Of a stretch of DNA of 64,000 nt, positions 10,412 through 23,200 are shown in pieces. A program made the translations under genes and the position numbers. The notes beneath the pieces are model-generated. The model ran no database searches, was not told where the DNA came from, and saw only the letters and a program-made list of their open reading frames with translations. Source of the DNA: Chaetoderma sp. LZ-2023a. Its lineage: Eukaryota; Mollusca; Caudofoveata; Chaetodermatida; Chaetodermatidae. Location: assembly GCA_034401795.1 (NCBI GenBank), contig CM067371.1, forward strand, positions 81,302,628 to 81,366,627, written 5' to 3'. The number at the start of each line of letters is the position of its first letter. The first letter of the stretch is position 1.

Positions 10412-11338
10412 TCAGAAGCCGTTTCCAATATTTCTCCAGTTTAGCCAGATGCGCCCCCCAGGTAATATAACTTCAAACCCGTAAGTTAAGATTGGTGCTT
10501 TGTATATCTTGAAGAGGTGACTAATCATAACCGTGTTTAGGCCATTACGCCCATGAAATCCTGATAAAAACAGGCTGTAGGCTGTTAGGAGTGCATTCTT
10601 TATGTTACTGTCCACATTATGTACTATGCTCGCGTTCAATGATTTACATATTGTTACTGCCAAATGGGCAATTACAGTCTCGACAGGCATCTATTGATCT
10701 CCTAGGAAGAATTCTTCGGCATAGTTATATCTAGAAGTCAGACATATTATAAGAGAAACCCCTTTCGTTGGTTGAAGTTGACATCTCTCCATATTAGCAA
10801 AATCTGTATTGGTACACTCGTATTACTTGTCAAGGAAACGTCATCCGCGTAGGCACTATTGTTGATTAGGTTGTTTCCAGTATGTGCTCCTATATTGTGT
10901 GTTGTAATATTTGGTACCTCTTAATCTATTAAGCAACGGATCTATAAATAATTTGTAGAGCTCTGTACTAAGAATGCCATCGTGTATGATACCCTGGAGT
11001 ATCTCGACGGGGCTGACTTTGTGCCATTCCACTTGATCTTTATCGTAGCTCCGAAATGAATACTCTAAGTTTCAGTACTTATCGTTTTCTCCTATATGAC
11101 ATAATATTCGCAGAAGATAGCTATGGTCAACCATGTCAAACGCGGTTTTGGTATCCAGCAGAATCACATGTACTGGCTGATTGTTATCTCGAAATTCCCT
11201 ATAATACTCTTCTACAAGAAAGGCTGCGTGCATGGGAGACACGCCTGCTGTAAATCCTCTCTGGGTCGAACCTTGACTCACCCTGCTCTTATTTCTAACC
11301 CTTTGCTTCAGAAGTGACTCCATAATCTTCATGACCAC
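10412..11338 (-). pseudogene. LINE reverse transcriptase, broken
   Basis: The piece at 11072-11338 has GFTAGVSPMHAAF and motif A (LLDTKTAFDMVDH). Around 10990 a frame reads QGIIHDGILSTELYKLF, motif B. At 10840-10851 the codons for YADD (motif C) are intact. The piece at 10412-10690 reads YKAPILTYGFEVI, the conserved region behind the palm domain. At least two frameshifts separate these parts, so no functional enzyme is made. Confidence 0.75.
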
Positions 11339-11799
11339 AGAAAGAGCCGTAATCCCTTGGTAATTCTTTGCCTCCTGATTGTACCTTTCTTGTTATAAAC
11401 TCACATTAACAATCCCACATTTAAGCAATCTGGAATACCTCCATTGCTAAGGATTTTTATCGATCAGTTCTCGGAGGTAAAGAAGGTCTTAACCAGCAAG
11501 TATGATATTCTCAATAGCCATCCCATAGGCATCTGCTGCTTTTCTTTGTCAATCGATGATACAGCCTCCGTTATAGCTCTGCAAAAGCAACTTCTGGAAT
11601 CACTTACTATCTCTTCTATAACAGAGACCTCACTCACATCAAGGTGGTGATAGCTCTTGTGGTAGGCTTTTTTGTTTGTATCAGCAATGAGTAGATTTCC
11701 CAGTGTCGTTTAAAGCCCTCGTCTGTCCTGTCTCCAGTGTAATGGTCTGCATCCACATACATATCATTGATAAACAATCAACATAGGAAATGTTTCGGA

Positions 11800-12092
11800 A
11801 TCAAACTGTCCGACACGTTGTATGAATTGTATGTCTTTGTAATTCTTTGCTATTTAATAAACATGTTGTTGAATAGTTTGAAACTAACTTGACTGGGCGC
11901 TGTTGCTGCGTTAGGCAGCAACAGCACCCAGTCAAATTAGTTTCAAAATATTCAACATCTTACCTGTGTAGTTTTTTTTAGAAATTAATGGTCCGGGTGT
12001 TCAGCGATCGATCGATCCCAACACAGCGAGGTGTGGGTGGAGCTTAGCTAGAGATGGGCGTGGCATAGCTAAAAGAGGAAAGGTCCATTGGC
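11800..12092 (-). mobile_element. H1-A MITE inserted in LINE
   Basis: Inverse orientation. Order is TGTATGAATTGTATGTC, AATAAACATGTTGTTGAATA, a near-perfect hairpin with a CAGCAACAG loop, CTTACCTGTGTAG, CGATCGATCG, the GTGGGTGGAGCTTAGC box and the end GGAAAGGTCCATTG. The CRE half of the element is missing or eroded on the left. Confidence 0.8.
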
Positions 12093-12208
12093 ATCAGTGA
12101 GAACTACTGTATGTGTATGAGCAATAGATTGTAGTATATTGTTGAGAATATAGTGTTTCTGAACATCCCCCCCCCCGCCTTTTTTGGTTCAGGAAGGTGT
12201 TTCCATAA

Positions 12209-12631
12209 TTAGTATACTTTAAGTGGCATTCTTTGTTGAAATTCACTAGTTAGCTTAGTTGTTGAATTACCTTTATTTAAATTTCCGTTTAAATCACCTA
12301 TTATTATCTGCGTATATTTCTGGTAGATTTCGAACAGCTGATCAACAGTTTCGCAGAATTCCTCTATGTTATCTTTTCCACTACCGTTTATTGGAAGATA
12401 AACCGAGACTAAGAGATATTTGCTTTTATTGCCATCTATTAATTTAATGCATTGAATACTCTCATTCCGTTCATAAGGCGGTGTTATCTGATTATCCAAC
12501 TCAAAACTCCAAAGTATGGCTACTGCGCCACACCCACGTGGCAACTGAACTGGTGGTAGAGGATTGTTTACATCTACTCCTTTTCCAATATAGCCCACAT
12601 TCTTCGGGCCCATGATTTGTAGGCATATCAT
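12209..12631 (-). pseudogene. LINE endonuclease (APE-like) fragment
   Basis: The minus-strand frame of about 140 codons includes LLVSVYLPINGSGKDN followed by QIIIGDLNGNLN. That is the Y-P and GD-N core of apurinic-like endonucleases in non-LTR retrotransposons. No intact link to the RT remains. Confidence 0.7.
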
Positions 12632-12660
12632 GTGTTTACCGTTTTGGGTGCGTAACGGAT

Positions 12661-13346
12661 TAGACTAGACGTAAGTCATTGGTTGCTTTTACGGATAGAA
12701 TGAGGTTAGAGCTTGGGTCTCACTAAAGATTGGTGGTGTAGGTCTGTCTATACGGCGCATGTGACTTGGTTTTTGGTTGGGTCGTGATGAGGTTGTGGTT
12801 AGGTTTATGTGAATTCAGAATGAAATTTGCTCATTTATGATGGACAAAATACAAATAATAATGTAGTAATAGTGTATTAACGGAAGAAAAATTGAAATAA
12901 ATTTGAAAATTGCACGTAATATGTAGCCCTATAATAAACCATTGTCTATTAGCATTAGGCTGTGGGACATCCTAGGTACACGTATATCTTCATGGTATAT
13001 TACCGTTATTCTGTTTGCATGTGTGAACATAACTGGATCCTGTTTTCGTGATCTCAATGACTTACAATATACTTAAATGTAATTTATTGGGTAAATGGAT
13101 ATGATGTATAAAATGTATATATTCTTTAAATTATAATTTTACTTTTTGCTTAAGTCTGTAGCCTATACAATACTGTGATAGATGTATACCTTAATTAGAT
13201 ACAGTACAACACGCACATATATACGCATACATGCACGCACGCACATGCGCACGCATGCACACACGCACGCGCGCAGTCACACACATCCGCCATTAATTAG
13301 TAATAGTGTGATAGGCATTGACTTATACTAAGATAGCACGTAAGGG
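12661..13346. other. Intergenic stretch with CA/CG-rich simple repeat
   Basis: No gene recognised. An imperfect (CACG)n/(CA)n tract lies at about 13210-13290. Confidence 0.5.
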
Positions 13347-13738
13347 ACATTTCCAATTTTCCATCCATCATGCGACGTCATAATCAACTACGCGACGTGT
13401 CGGATGACGTCATAATCAATAACGTCATGAACGACTTAGATAAGTCCGTCAGGAACGCTTAATTGAAGACGGACTGAGGGTTGTTGCATGATTTGTATGT
13501 TTTTACTATTTCATAAATATGCTGTTGAATATTTTGAAACTAATTTGACTGGGCGCTGCTGCTGCCATAGGCAACAACAGCCGCAGCAATTAGTTTCAAA
13601 ATATTTAACAGCTTACCTGTAGAGTTTTCAGGAAATTGATAGTCAGGAATCGATCGAACTCAACAAGAGCGAGGTGTGGGTGGAGCTAGGCTATCGATGG
13701 GCGGGGCATATATAAAACTGGAAATGTCCATTGTCTTT
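13347..13738 (-). mobile_element. H1-A MITE, full length
   Basis: One of the most complete A copies. Terminal repeats are GGACATTTCCAATTTT on the left and the complement, ending GGAAATGTCC, on the right. CRE-like GACGTCA sites lie near 13373 and 13403. AATATGCTGTTGAATATTTT and its complement form the core; then come the GATCGA box, GTGGGTGGAGC and GGGCGGGGCAT. Element length is about 390 bp. Confidence 0.85.
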
Positions 13739-13739
13739 C

Positions 13740-14855
13740 TCGTATTTTCTTTATTACACTCAGGCCGTGACAACGGCATATGAGGATTATTTGTACATTG
13801 ACAATGGCATTTCATTACCAGGATATGTGCTCTCACAAATGACATGGTTTATAGGCCTATGACACGATTGATTGAAATTCCACCGTAAAAGTTAATACGA
13901 ATATAAATTTGATACATATTTGATATTTCTCGACATTTCACTATATTCATTTCTTAGGACCTAATAAGAGGGTCAGTTGATATTGTGCATCCGTGTATGG
14001 CTTTTTATGCAATAATACTGTATACGATTTAAATTATCAATGTAGTTTTGTAAAGCAGTGTTTACGTGATTGTAATAAAGATGGTACTTAAATGAAGATT
14101 TAGATGCCAGCTTGTTATTCCGCTGTTCATTGATTTACGTGACAGATCAGCATATGTTAGTTTTTCTTCGATACTTTATCGTCTAATTTGAGAATAATAA
14201 TGAAACTCCACATTTGAGTTGATATTGAGGCTTGGAAAAGCATAGCAGCCCATTCATCCGTTCTTCAGAAATGTAGGCGTAAGGGGCTATGTACGTTGAC
14301 AGGCCCAGTAGGATGTAAGGTGGACGGACAAATGTAAAATGGCTGTGAAGAGACTAGGCTACATCATCAAGAACACCAACATTACCCTACATAGAACTTC
14401 ATAAAAAATCCAATTAATTGCAATTTTAAAATATCCACTATTGTCTACTTGATTTTACGAATCTGGTTATAATCGTGTATTTTATATATGCAAATAACTA
14501 GGACCTATATATTAAATAAAATTAAAATTAAAAAAAGAATAATACATTAATGTTTCTAAAGGTAATTGCATGCGCTTTCCAATGATATATGACTTCAATA
14601 ATATTGTGATTTTGGTTTATCATAGAAACGGTTTAAATTGCTATGTATTTTAGTGCAATAGTAACTCAATGCGGCGTCAGCTGCTTGTTGTCGGTTTTAC
14701 GAACCGTACATCAGAGCTATTGTAACAAAAGCTAGTACGTGCGTGCGTGTTGGTTTTATTGTCCGCTCACACCCAGGTGTATTTGAGCAACGACGCTATC
14801 TTGCGGTGCTTCCCCGAACGGTTTCTCGGATGACGCCTTTACGGCCCCCTTTTAA
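13740..14855. other. Intergenic stretch, no gene recognised
   Basis: AT-rich with no frame resembling a known protein. No repeat family from this window was recognised. Confidence 0.4.
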
Positions 14856-15083
14856 CTCTTTAACACCTAAATTTGTTCAAGAAAATTTCAACTTTTTCAT
14901 AGAAAATGTCCATTTGCGGACGAAGAGAAGAGTATTTTTTGAAAATTAACCAACTGGAATGACTGGCTCGATAATCGAGCCAGTCATTCGAGTGGTAAAT
15001 TTTCAAAAATACTCTTCTCTTCCTCTGCAAATGGACATTTCTCAAAGACCACTGCAGAAGCCCTTTTTGGCTGATATAAGTGT
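14856..15083. mobile_element. H2 hairpin MITE
   Basis: The core at about 14905-15030 is a long hairpin around TGACTGGCTCGATAATCGAG, with arms continuing through GAAGAGAAGAGTATTTTT and its complement. Outer ends are TTAACACCTAAATT and GATATAAGTGTTAA, giving TTAA on both sides with CACYTA termini. H2 is my name for this family. Confidence 0.85.
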
Positions 15084-15820
15084 TAAGTGACGCAGAATGA
15101 TCAGGGAGTGAATAAGATTGGCTATTTAATTGTTTCGCTTGTATCTTATTAATATGATGGCGTCTGAATGGGCTGCTGTGAGCTTATCAATCATCAACGA
15201 CTCACATATAATTCAAACGATGGCGTCATATACCACAACAATCATTCACGCGATGACACGATGCCGCAGTTCCCTTAGAAATTTAAAAAAGCTATTCGTG
15301 GCACAATTTGCTCTTTAGGAATTCGAAGATAATGCATGCAACTGCTAGATTTTCTCATTAGGCGTTCTCTGAACCTGCTCTGTGTGTGTTCCCCTCCAAG
15401 GATAAAGGCTGAATACATGGACTTGTAGCCATAAACCAGTAAAATAACGACCGAAACTAGGTGCAGAACATAACATATAATTAAACCGGTTTGGATATTT
15501 TTTCAAAAGTCATCTCCTGAAAATAGATTACTTTGTTCGCGCCCGACTCGCTCACGCCAGCTAACATAGTTTAATAGGGATAATTAATAAGCTAGTTAGC
15601 GGGTTGTGTATATGGCTGAAAGTAAGTTGTCTAAACCGTGACGGGTGGGTAATTTTTTATCTAAATTAACTTACCTCGCAATTGATTATTAAGGACACGT
15701 TTGATTAACTTTTGAAAAAAGTCTCTTAATCTCAAAGCGATGACGATCAAACTGCGCATTATTATGTATTAGAGACGCGCGTTGGCGTGGGAGGAATTAG
15801 CCATGTAACACTTAAAATCC
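15084..15820. other. Intergenic stretch, no gene recognised
   Basis: Only short open frames without motifs. Confidence 0.4.
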
Positions 15821-15824
15821 CATT

Positions 15825-15965
15825 GTATCATTTTGAAGACAGTTATACAGGAAAGTTGTTGGAGATTTAGAAAGTAATTTGACTTGGAACTGTTGCTGCC
15901 TAGGACAGCAACAGTTCCCAGTCAAATTACTATCCAAATATTCAACAGAATACTCCCTGTATCTG
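15825..15965 (+). mobile_element. H1-C type hairpin
   Basis: ATACAGGAAAGTTGTTGGAG opens the left arm. The loop is CTGTTGCTGCCTAGGACAGC. The right arm ends CCAAATATTCAACAG. Outer CCCTTT-type ends are not clear. Confidence 0.65.
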
Positions 15966-16504
15966 AAGAATTGTTTGCTTTTGCCTTCTTTTGGTCTGCC
16001 CGGGCTACATGTTTAAAGGGCTGAGCGTAGGTGGGTAGGAGTCGATCTAGTTAATGTATATAGAGCCAAATGCGTTGGGTGGGAAGACTGGGTGGGATTG
16101 GAGTCAGTTGTTATTCCCATAAGGAGAACATGTCTTGATGATACAGTCTTTCGAGAGGATATCTGTTAAACGACCACTAGTCACATACATGAAAGAGATC
16201 TACAAAATTATATATATTTAGACCAATAGACAGTGAGTTTAGGATTAGAACCATTGCAGTTTTGAGACAAACTTGTGATGTAGACCAAAAAATCCCTGAA
16301 TAAAGGGGGTGGTGGGGTGGGGGATTTGGGGTTGTATGTGTTGGACACATATACATGTACAATGCACATGCACACTTGTCCAAATATTTTGCTTTCAGCA
16401 AATAAGCAAACATCACGTATGGCTGAATATGAAAATCGAATATGTATTGCCCTTGTTTGTATCAAGACAACATTAACGCGTCCAGTACTGTCGACCAAAA
16501 CAGC

Positions 16505-16640
16505 AAAAAAACCGTTACTAGGGTGTAGAAAATAGTTTGCTGATTATTTGAAAATTAATTTGCCTGGAAGCCATAGAGCTGCCTATGCGGCAGCAATGCC
16601 TAGGGGTCAAAACAGGCAACGGCTATCCAGAAATAGCGAT
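16505..16640 (+). mobile_element. Degenerate H1 core
   Basis: The left arm is GCTGATTATTTGAAAATTAA and the loop CTGCCTATGCGGCAGCAATG. The right arm is lost. Confidence 0.4.
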
Positions 16641-16883
16641 ATTTTGATTACCGTGGTAAAGTAGTTAATTGAGAAATCACACAACACACGCACGTACTAT
16701 CACACGCTCACTGCTAGGCATAGAAGAGGTTTTCCTGAACATGTTCTGCAAACATAGCTATATCATATCTTCCTTTTATGTGCCAGCAAGCACACACAAC
16801 CACATACAGGCCTAGGCACGTAAATAGGACAGCTCAATTACTAAGCGGAAGATGGTATTGCGTCTGGAGACACGCGCATACAT

Positions 16884-16995
16884 GTGTCTGTGCGTGCGTG
16901 AGTGCGTGCGTGCGCGCGCGCGAGCGAGCGAGCGAGCGAGCGAGTGCCTGAGCGAGTCACTGAGTGAGCGAGCGAGTGAGTGAGCGAGCGAGCGT
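16884..16995. repeat. Compound GCGT/GAGC/GAGT simple repeat
   Basis: The run moves from GCGTGCGT through GCGCGCGC into GAGCGAGC and GAGTGAGT units. Confidence 0.95.
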
Positions 16996-17285
16996 GTCTG
17001 AGGATGTATCTAAAAAACTGCTGATTCGATTCAGCTCAAATTCTCAAGGGTTGTCAACGACGATTTCCAGACATCTTCCTCATTAAATAATCCTAGATCC
17101 GGATAGGATCAAATTCATGATTTTTTAATTTCTAGTAAACCACTAACCAAGGTGGCTCACATTTGAACATAATCATGGTTTTGATCGTTTCATAACTTTG
17201 GCTATAAGTCCACTTACAAAGTTTATCATTTTATCGCGCTGAGAATGTTTCATGGTTCCTCGCAAAACCACAGTTGATGATGACA
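16995..17285 (+). repeat. Dispersed repeat D, fragment
   Basis: It contains TCTAAAAAACTGCTGATTC followed by ATTTCCAGAC and GGATC. The same order occurs at 25915-26250. The repeat is widespread in the window but of unknown class. Confidence 0.45.
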
Positions 17286-17287
17286 TA

Positions 17288-17650
17288 ATGGACCTTTCCA
17301 AGTTTATCAGTAGACCATCTGAGGTCATATGATGTCATAATTATGTAAGTGACGTGTATGCTGACGTTATAATTTCAAATAGTCCGTCTTTAACGCCTGA
17401 TAGTCCGACACGCTGTACGAATTGTATGACTTTGCTAATTAATAAACATGCTGTTGAATATTTTCAAACTAATGTGACTGGGCAATGTTGCTGCCATAGG
17501 CGTTTCAAAATATTAAACAGTTTACATGTATAGTTTTCTGGAAATTTATGGTCAGGGAGTTCGATCTATCCCAACACGGACATGGTGTGGGCGGAGCTTA
17601 GATTAATAGCTCTAGACACTGAGCATAGCTGAAAGTGGAAAGGTCCATTG
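17288..17650 (-). mobile_element. H1-A MITE
   Basis: Both ends are kept: AATGGACCTTTCCA on the left and TGGAAAGGTCCATT on the right, a 14-bp perfect terminal inverted repeat. The core at about 17445-17525 has lost part of its right arm. The CRE sites have decayed (TGACGTTA). Confidence 0.85.
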
Positions 17651-17689
17651 CGCAATTATGCGACAACATAATTTAGATAGAGATGAGAA

Positions 17690-18098
17690 ATAATTTGTTT
17701 TTAATGCATAAATCCAATCTGTCACACAAGTATATGACGTCATAATCAATTACGTCATATGTAAGCTGACGTCACAATATAATGCGTACTGAATGACGTA
17801 GCAATCTCCGTCATGCTCATTGAACAGTCCGTCAAGTGTACGAATTGTATGTCTTTACAATTTAATAAACATTCTTTTGAATATTTTGATACTAATTTGA
17901 TTGGGCAGCAACAAGTAACAGCACCCAGTCAAATTAGTTTCAAAATATTGAACATTTTACCTGCATATTTAAAATGAGATTCTGAGAATTCAGGTCTCAA
18001 AACACATAAATCAACCCAAATACACGTAAATCGTGGGCGGAGCTTAGCCTAAAATGGACGGGGCATAGATAGAAATGGATCCCTCTATTGCCCACTTT
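17690..18098 (-). mobile_element. H1-B MITE
   Basis: Two intact TGACGTCA near 17735 and 17768, TGTATGTCTTTACAATTTAA, the core at about 17876-17956, the CGTGGGCGGAGCTTAGCC box and a GGATCCCTCTATTG end. It lies about 45 bp from the previous H1 copy, in the same orientation. Confidence 0.8.
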
Positions 18099-18285
18099 GT
18101 GATTGATGAACATGCCTGTCGGAATTCCCTATACCATTTATGTGCAGAATTTATCATGTTTTATACACCAAGTGAACGTGCCCAGTTCCTATTTATAATG
18201 TCGCAAAGTAAAGCAATAGCAATGCCGAGATGGGCGAATTAATAAACAGTATAGAAATATGATAATGATTACACTCTTTAACGTT

Positions 18286-18520
18286 TTAACACTTATATCA
18301 GCCAAAAACGGCTTCAACGGTTGTCCTATGAAATGTAAACTTGCAGACTAAGAGAAGACTATTTTTGAAAATTTACCACTGGAATGACTGGCTCGATAAC
18401 CGAGCCAGTCATTCCAGTGGTAAATTGTCAAAAATAGTCTTCTCTTGGTCTGCAAATGTAAATTTTCTTTGAGAAAATTTTAATTTTCTTGAACACATTT
18501 AAGGCTTAAGGGGTTAAGTG
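18286..18520. mobile_element. H2 hairpin MITE, well preserved
   Basis: TTAACACTTATATCAGCC opens it. The hairpin centre is CTGGCTCGATAACCGAGCCA, with arms through AGAGAAGACTATTTTTGA. It ends AAGGGGTTAA. TTAA occurs at both ends. Confidence 0.85.
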
Positions 18521-18679
18521 GATACTAATCCCACCTGAAACATGGTTTTGTCCTAATAGAATATTGTACATCGATTCCAGAGCAGTCATTCTCAGAAGCA
18601 TTCTTTTACCTATATCACAATAATTGGTACTGAGAGAACTACTCCGCTTTGATGTGCGTAAAACTGCAGCAACTCTCTA

Positions 18680-18998
18680 TTAACCCTTTAACCATCGAAA
18701 TTGTTCAAGAAAATTTCAATTTTTTCATAGAAAATGTTTATTTGCATAGCAAGAGAAGGCTACTTTTGAAAATTTACCACTGGAATGACTGGCTCGGTTA
18801 TCGCTTGTCAAATTAGTTTCAAAATATTCAATATCATTTTTAGTAAAAAGTAAAGACAACGCTTAGTCAGCCATCGGTTAAGCGTTCGTGACGAACTTAT
18901 CTACATCATTCATGACGTCTTCGACTATGACGTCATCCTACACGCCACGTAGTTGTTTAAGACGTCATATGATTGAGGGATAAACGGGAAAAGTTCAT
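18680..18998. mobile_element. Chimera: left half H2, right half H1-A
   Basis: From TTAACCCTTTAACC to about 18803 it is the left arm of H2 (ending GGCTCGGTTATCG). It then switches to the right arm of the H1 core (TGTCAAATTAGTTTCAAAAT) and on through an H1-A tail, with ACGTCATCC and a TGACGTCA near 18938. Neither half has its partner. Confidence 0.75.
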
Positions 18999-21735
18999 TA
19001 TGTTTCTGTTGTTGCCTTTAACATGTCCATAAGTAGAGTATAGGCAATATTGTAAGATCTGTTGATGCTGTTGCCCTTTCTCACTAAGATCTTAGCAGCA
19101 ATGTATTAGCATCGGTTTCACTTTCTCTTTTCAATCTAAATGCGTCTCTCAGAAAGACACAAAAAGTAGCCTACTCCCATGACATAATAAAAAACCACGT
19201 GACTGATAAACTTCCAGTACTTAGTGAGGGAACACTGGGAGTCATTACTTCCATGGTGTTGCTCAGAATCGGCTGCGTTGACACAGGTACACCACTTGCA
19301 GTGAGCTCTCAGATCAGATGTCGCGTACCACTCTCGGTCTAAAGTGCCAGTCTACTGCTGTGGTTGGTTACAATTATACGTCTGGCCGATCAATAAGATC
19401 AGCTGAAAGTGTCGGTCATGGTAATGTTCGGATGCAAGAGATAAAACATGTGACTATTCTAGCGCTTCAGAAACAACGTCTGAAGATATTGTCAAATGCA
19501 ATGCCTTCTACGTGATTGGATCAGCAAGTTAGAAATCAGGTTAAAAGCGGGATTTGAAGTATAGTTCGCTGATGGATTCCATGACATAGATCGAACGGTG
19601 AGGGCCGTTCTTACTACCCACAGTGAAGTACCAGAGCTTGGATATTCATTCGCATTGCACGTGTAGATGCAAATGGAGAATCGATCGGGTACCTCTTTGA
19701 TGTCTGTATTCAGATGTCGCAGCCATATGTCCACGATACTATTGGATACTTGGCCTGAAAGATCTATATATCTACAGATTGATGTACAGCAAAGGATAGG
19801 ATTCGTTCCAATGCAAGATGTGGCAAATGAACTCGGAGAATGTATGAGCCATATGCTAGTGCTTAGCGACGCATGCAGACAGTGGATGGAGATTCAAGTT
19901 ATAGTAAACTTAATAATCAGCCAAATCGTCATTAATGTTATCTTGATAACTAAGCCTTAATCAATATGTTTCAGCCCATACCCTACATACAATGAAGATC
20001 TTTGATACTCTAGATGCATGTGCTACTACGTGACATTATATTGAGTTGCTATGATGCACCAGCAATTCATAGCGAATGCATAAATCACAAAGACGGAAAA
20101 TTTTTATTTTACATTTGTGGTCGACAATAGTAGTAGAGAAGAATATCGTTTAGAGTGGCTATCATACCTTTCATTCAACACCAAGATTGCGATTTTAGCC
20201 TCTATAGTAAGAAAGTTGTACGATTTTGAATGAATGTTGTTATTTGTAGTAATTTTTGCTAGTTACCATGGAAACGGTTCTGTAAAAAAATAATTACATC
20301 ACTTTCAGACCCTACATCCACCCTGGTAATGACCCACATAGATCACCCTAACAGCGGGTACCATGGACATTCGCTACCCGGCGACTTGTGGAAAAGTGCT
20401 GAATTCAGATTTTGGCTGGTGGACTAAAATCAGGCACCCCTAAAGAGCCATCTGTCTTATAAGCGGATGAGCCAAAATAGACAATCACATGCTTATGAGT
20501 GTTACGTGGTAGGACGAAGAACAAATGAGCACCTCTCTGATATTAATACGCACTACCAATGACTAATATGTGTACGAATGCACACATGCAATTTCAAACC
20601 CGACTTTCATGATCTAGATATTGACGTGGTGTTTAGTTTGACCGTCTAAACAAACCACGACACGGTGCACGCCAGGACGCAAGCACACGCGCATACACTC
20701 CTCAGAGAGAAGGGTGGTGTAAAAGATTGTGGTGGGTGGGCACCCCCCCCCCCTCTCCACACACAAAAGGCAGATGACATCTGACAGGCTTGACCGCTTA
20801 ATTATTAGCAAAGAAATGTCTCCATCAAATGGAGAACACGAGCAGGTGACCTCAACCCCACAGGGTTTGCTATAGGCCTAGCCCATCGTCTGACCACTAG
20901 TGACCATTGAGCTGAACATTACAAAGAAAAGAAAGATAAATGCACAAAAACCGAACATCTCACTTCAAAATGAAATGTTCACGAGATTGTTTTCATTGAA
21001 GTTAGCAGCGCACCAACCCTCATTCTATATATAAACACCGAAGTATTTATATAAATGAATGGATGCGTGTGTGCTTTGTATTTAGCCTAGTATTTGATTT
21101 GAAGAGTTGCCAATGGCACAATAACAACGACGTGTAGAAACGGTGCCAAATTTTAAAACTACGCTGTTAAAACATCTTACTGCTATGATCAGTGATAAAT
21201 GTGGACAATAACTTATGGAAGGAATATCGACTTTATATCGAGGCAGGGTTGCTGGTCGCTGTTGCTTTATATGACACGCGCATCTTTCAGCACATCCGTT
21301 TTCAGAAAATAAAAATTTGAAAGGCGCCGATTTTAATTACTAAAGATCTTCAAGCAGTGCAGAATTCTGAAATAAACGTGGCTACGATCAATATGTGTAT
21401 GACTATTCGATACATCCGCGAACAAAGAAGTGCATTATTAGTCCCATACATCTAAGAGGGCACAGGTAGGCCTACCTTTGTTTTCGATGACACACAATGA
21501 TATCCGCGTTTAAAATAGGCGATTGAAGGGCCACCTGGCCTAGCTAACGGACATATTGTACCTTCCAAAATCGTCTATAATGGCAAATCATTTACGTTAA
21601 GAAACCGCCTGTTTTGAATGAGCCACTGTTTGGGTCCTGAAAGGTGGTGGCTTTAGACAGGATTGTCTATGACACATCTCATTCAGTATATCTCAGATGA
21701 AGCCTCGATCACGGTGGAACTAATCTCATGTTGCA
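18999..21735. other. Long stretch without a recognised gene
   Basis: Open frames at 19318-19515, 19667-19960 (+) and 19492-19734 (-) show no family I can name. The minus one contains YTCNANEYPSSGTS, faintly like the end of an Ig-like fold. A C-run lies at 20743-20752. An undetected host exon cannot be excluded. Confidence 0.35.
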
Positions 21736-21832
21736 CGTTTGAAGTAAGAATTTGACTGAAACTCGTTGCTGCCTTTGGCAGCAACGAGATTCAGTCAATT
21801 CTTTTTCCAAAATGTGCAACAAGTTTCATAAG
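21736..21832. mobile_element. H1-related hairpin, diverged arms
   Basis: TTGACTGAAACTCGTTGCTG and its complement around a CTTTGGCAG loop form a strong hairpin. The outer arms (TGCACGTTTG, AATGTGCAACA) differ from standard H1, so it may be a separate subfamily. Confidence 0.65.
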
Positions 21833-21925
21833 ACCTAAGCCTCCTGATATTGAAAGCCAGTTGGTAATTCAGAATATAAAATCAATATTATCTTATTGTG
21901 AATGGTCGCATCTGACGATCTTTGC

Positions 21926-21935
21926 TATATATAAA
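21926..21935 (+). promoter_or_regulatory. Candidate TATA box for KLHL gene 2
   Basis: TATATATAAA precedes a CpG-containing stretch (about 21970-22130) and the putative leader exon that ends at the donor at 22481. The assignment rests on position only. Confidence 0.2.
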
Positions 21936-22480
21936 GATGACCAGCTCATTTATTTTGCATCGAGTCGTTAATTAGGCTCGCGCGTCCCGTCATCGTCATC
22001 GATCGAGATTTGTTAATCACGATCTATTAACACGCGGTGTTCTCGCGACATCACCCACATTGGCCGCCGAATGACGACACAGTCGTGTAATGGCAGGTGT
22101 AATCCACGCAGTCACGGTGACCGACTAGGCACTAGTCCAGGAGGGATCTACTGGTGATAAAACATTAACATCAATAACAAAGGTGATTTTTGTAAGATAG
22201 CAATGATGTGATTCTATTCTTGGCGGGCCTCACTATAACAATCTCTTTGTTACGGCTAAGGTATATAACAACAGATGTATTATTGCCTTAAGGTATTATT
22301 TGCATTGCAATACTGAATGTTGTCCATATAGTCTCGTGTAGGCTACAAAACGTATTGTTATTAGCTAAGACTAAAGATTGGCGTACGTGTCTTCAAGGAG
22401 GAAGAGAAGGCTAGCTAATAACACCTTAACTAATTCGACGCCGATGTTCTAGCGGATTCAAATTCAAGGGAACCATACAG

Positions 22481-23187
<707 letters not shown>

Positions 23188-23200
23188 GCTTTGACAAATC

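Larger units (their letters stand above)
9420..12660 (-). mobile_element. Decayed APE-type LINE, split by an H1-A MITE
   Basis: Read on the minus strand the pieces come in LINE order: endonuclease (12631-12209), reverse transcriptase with motif A (about 11110), motif B (about 11000) and YADD (10851-10840), RT C-terminal part (10690-10412), and a cysteine-rich tail (10081-9725). Stops and frameshifts separate them. An H1-A element at about 11800-12092 interrupts the region between endonuclease and RT, so it inserted later. The clade cannot be fixed by eye. Confidence 0.8.

Noticed and set aside
19492..19734. Minus-strand frame with YTCNANEYPSSGTS resembling the end of an Ig-like domain
   Set aside because: No preceding Ig strands with the Trp core, no supporting splice signals seen; too weak to call.
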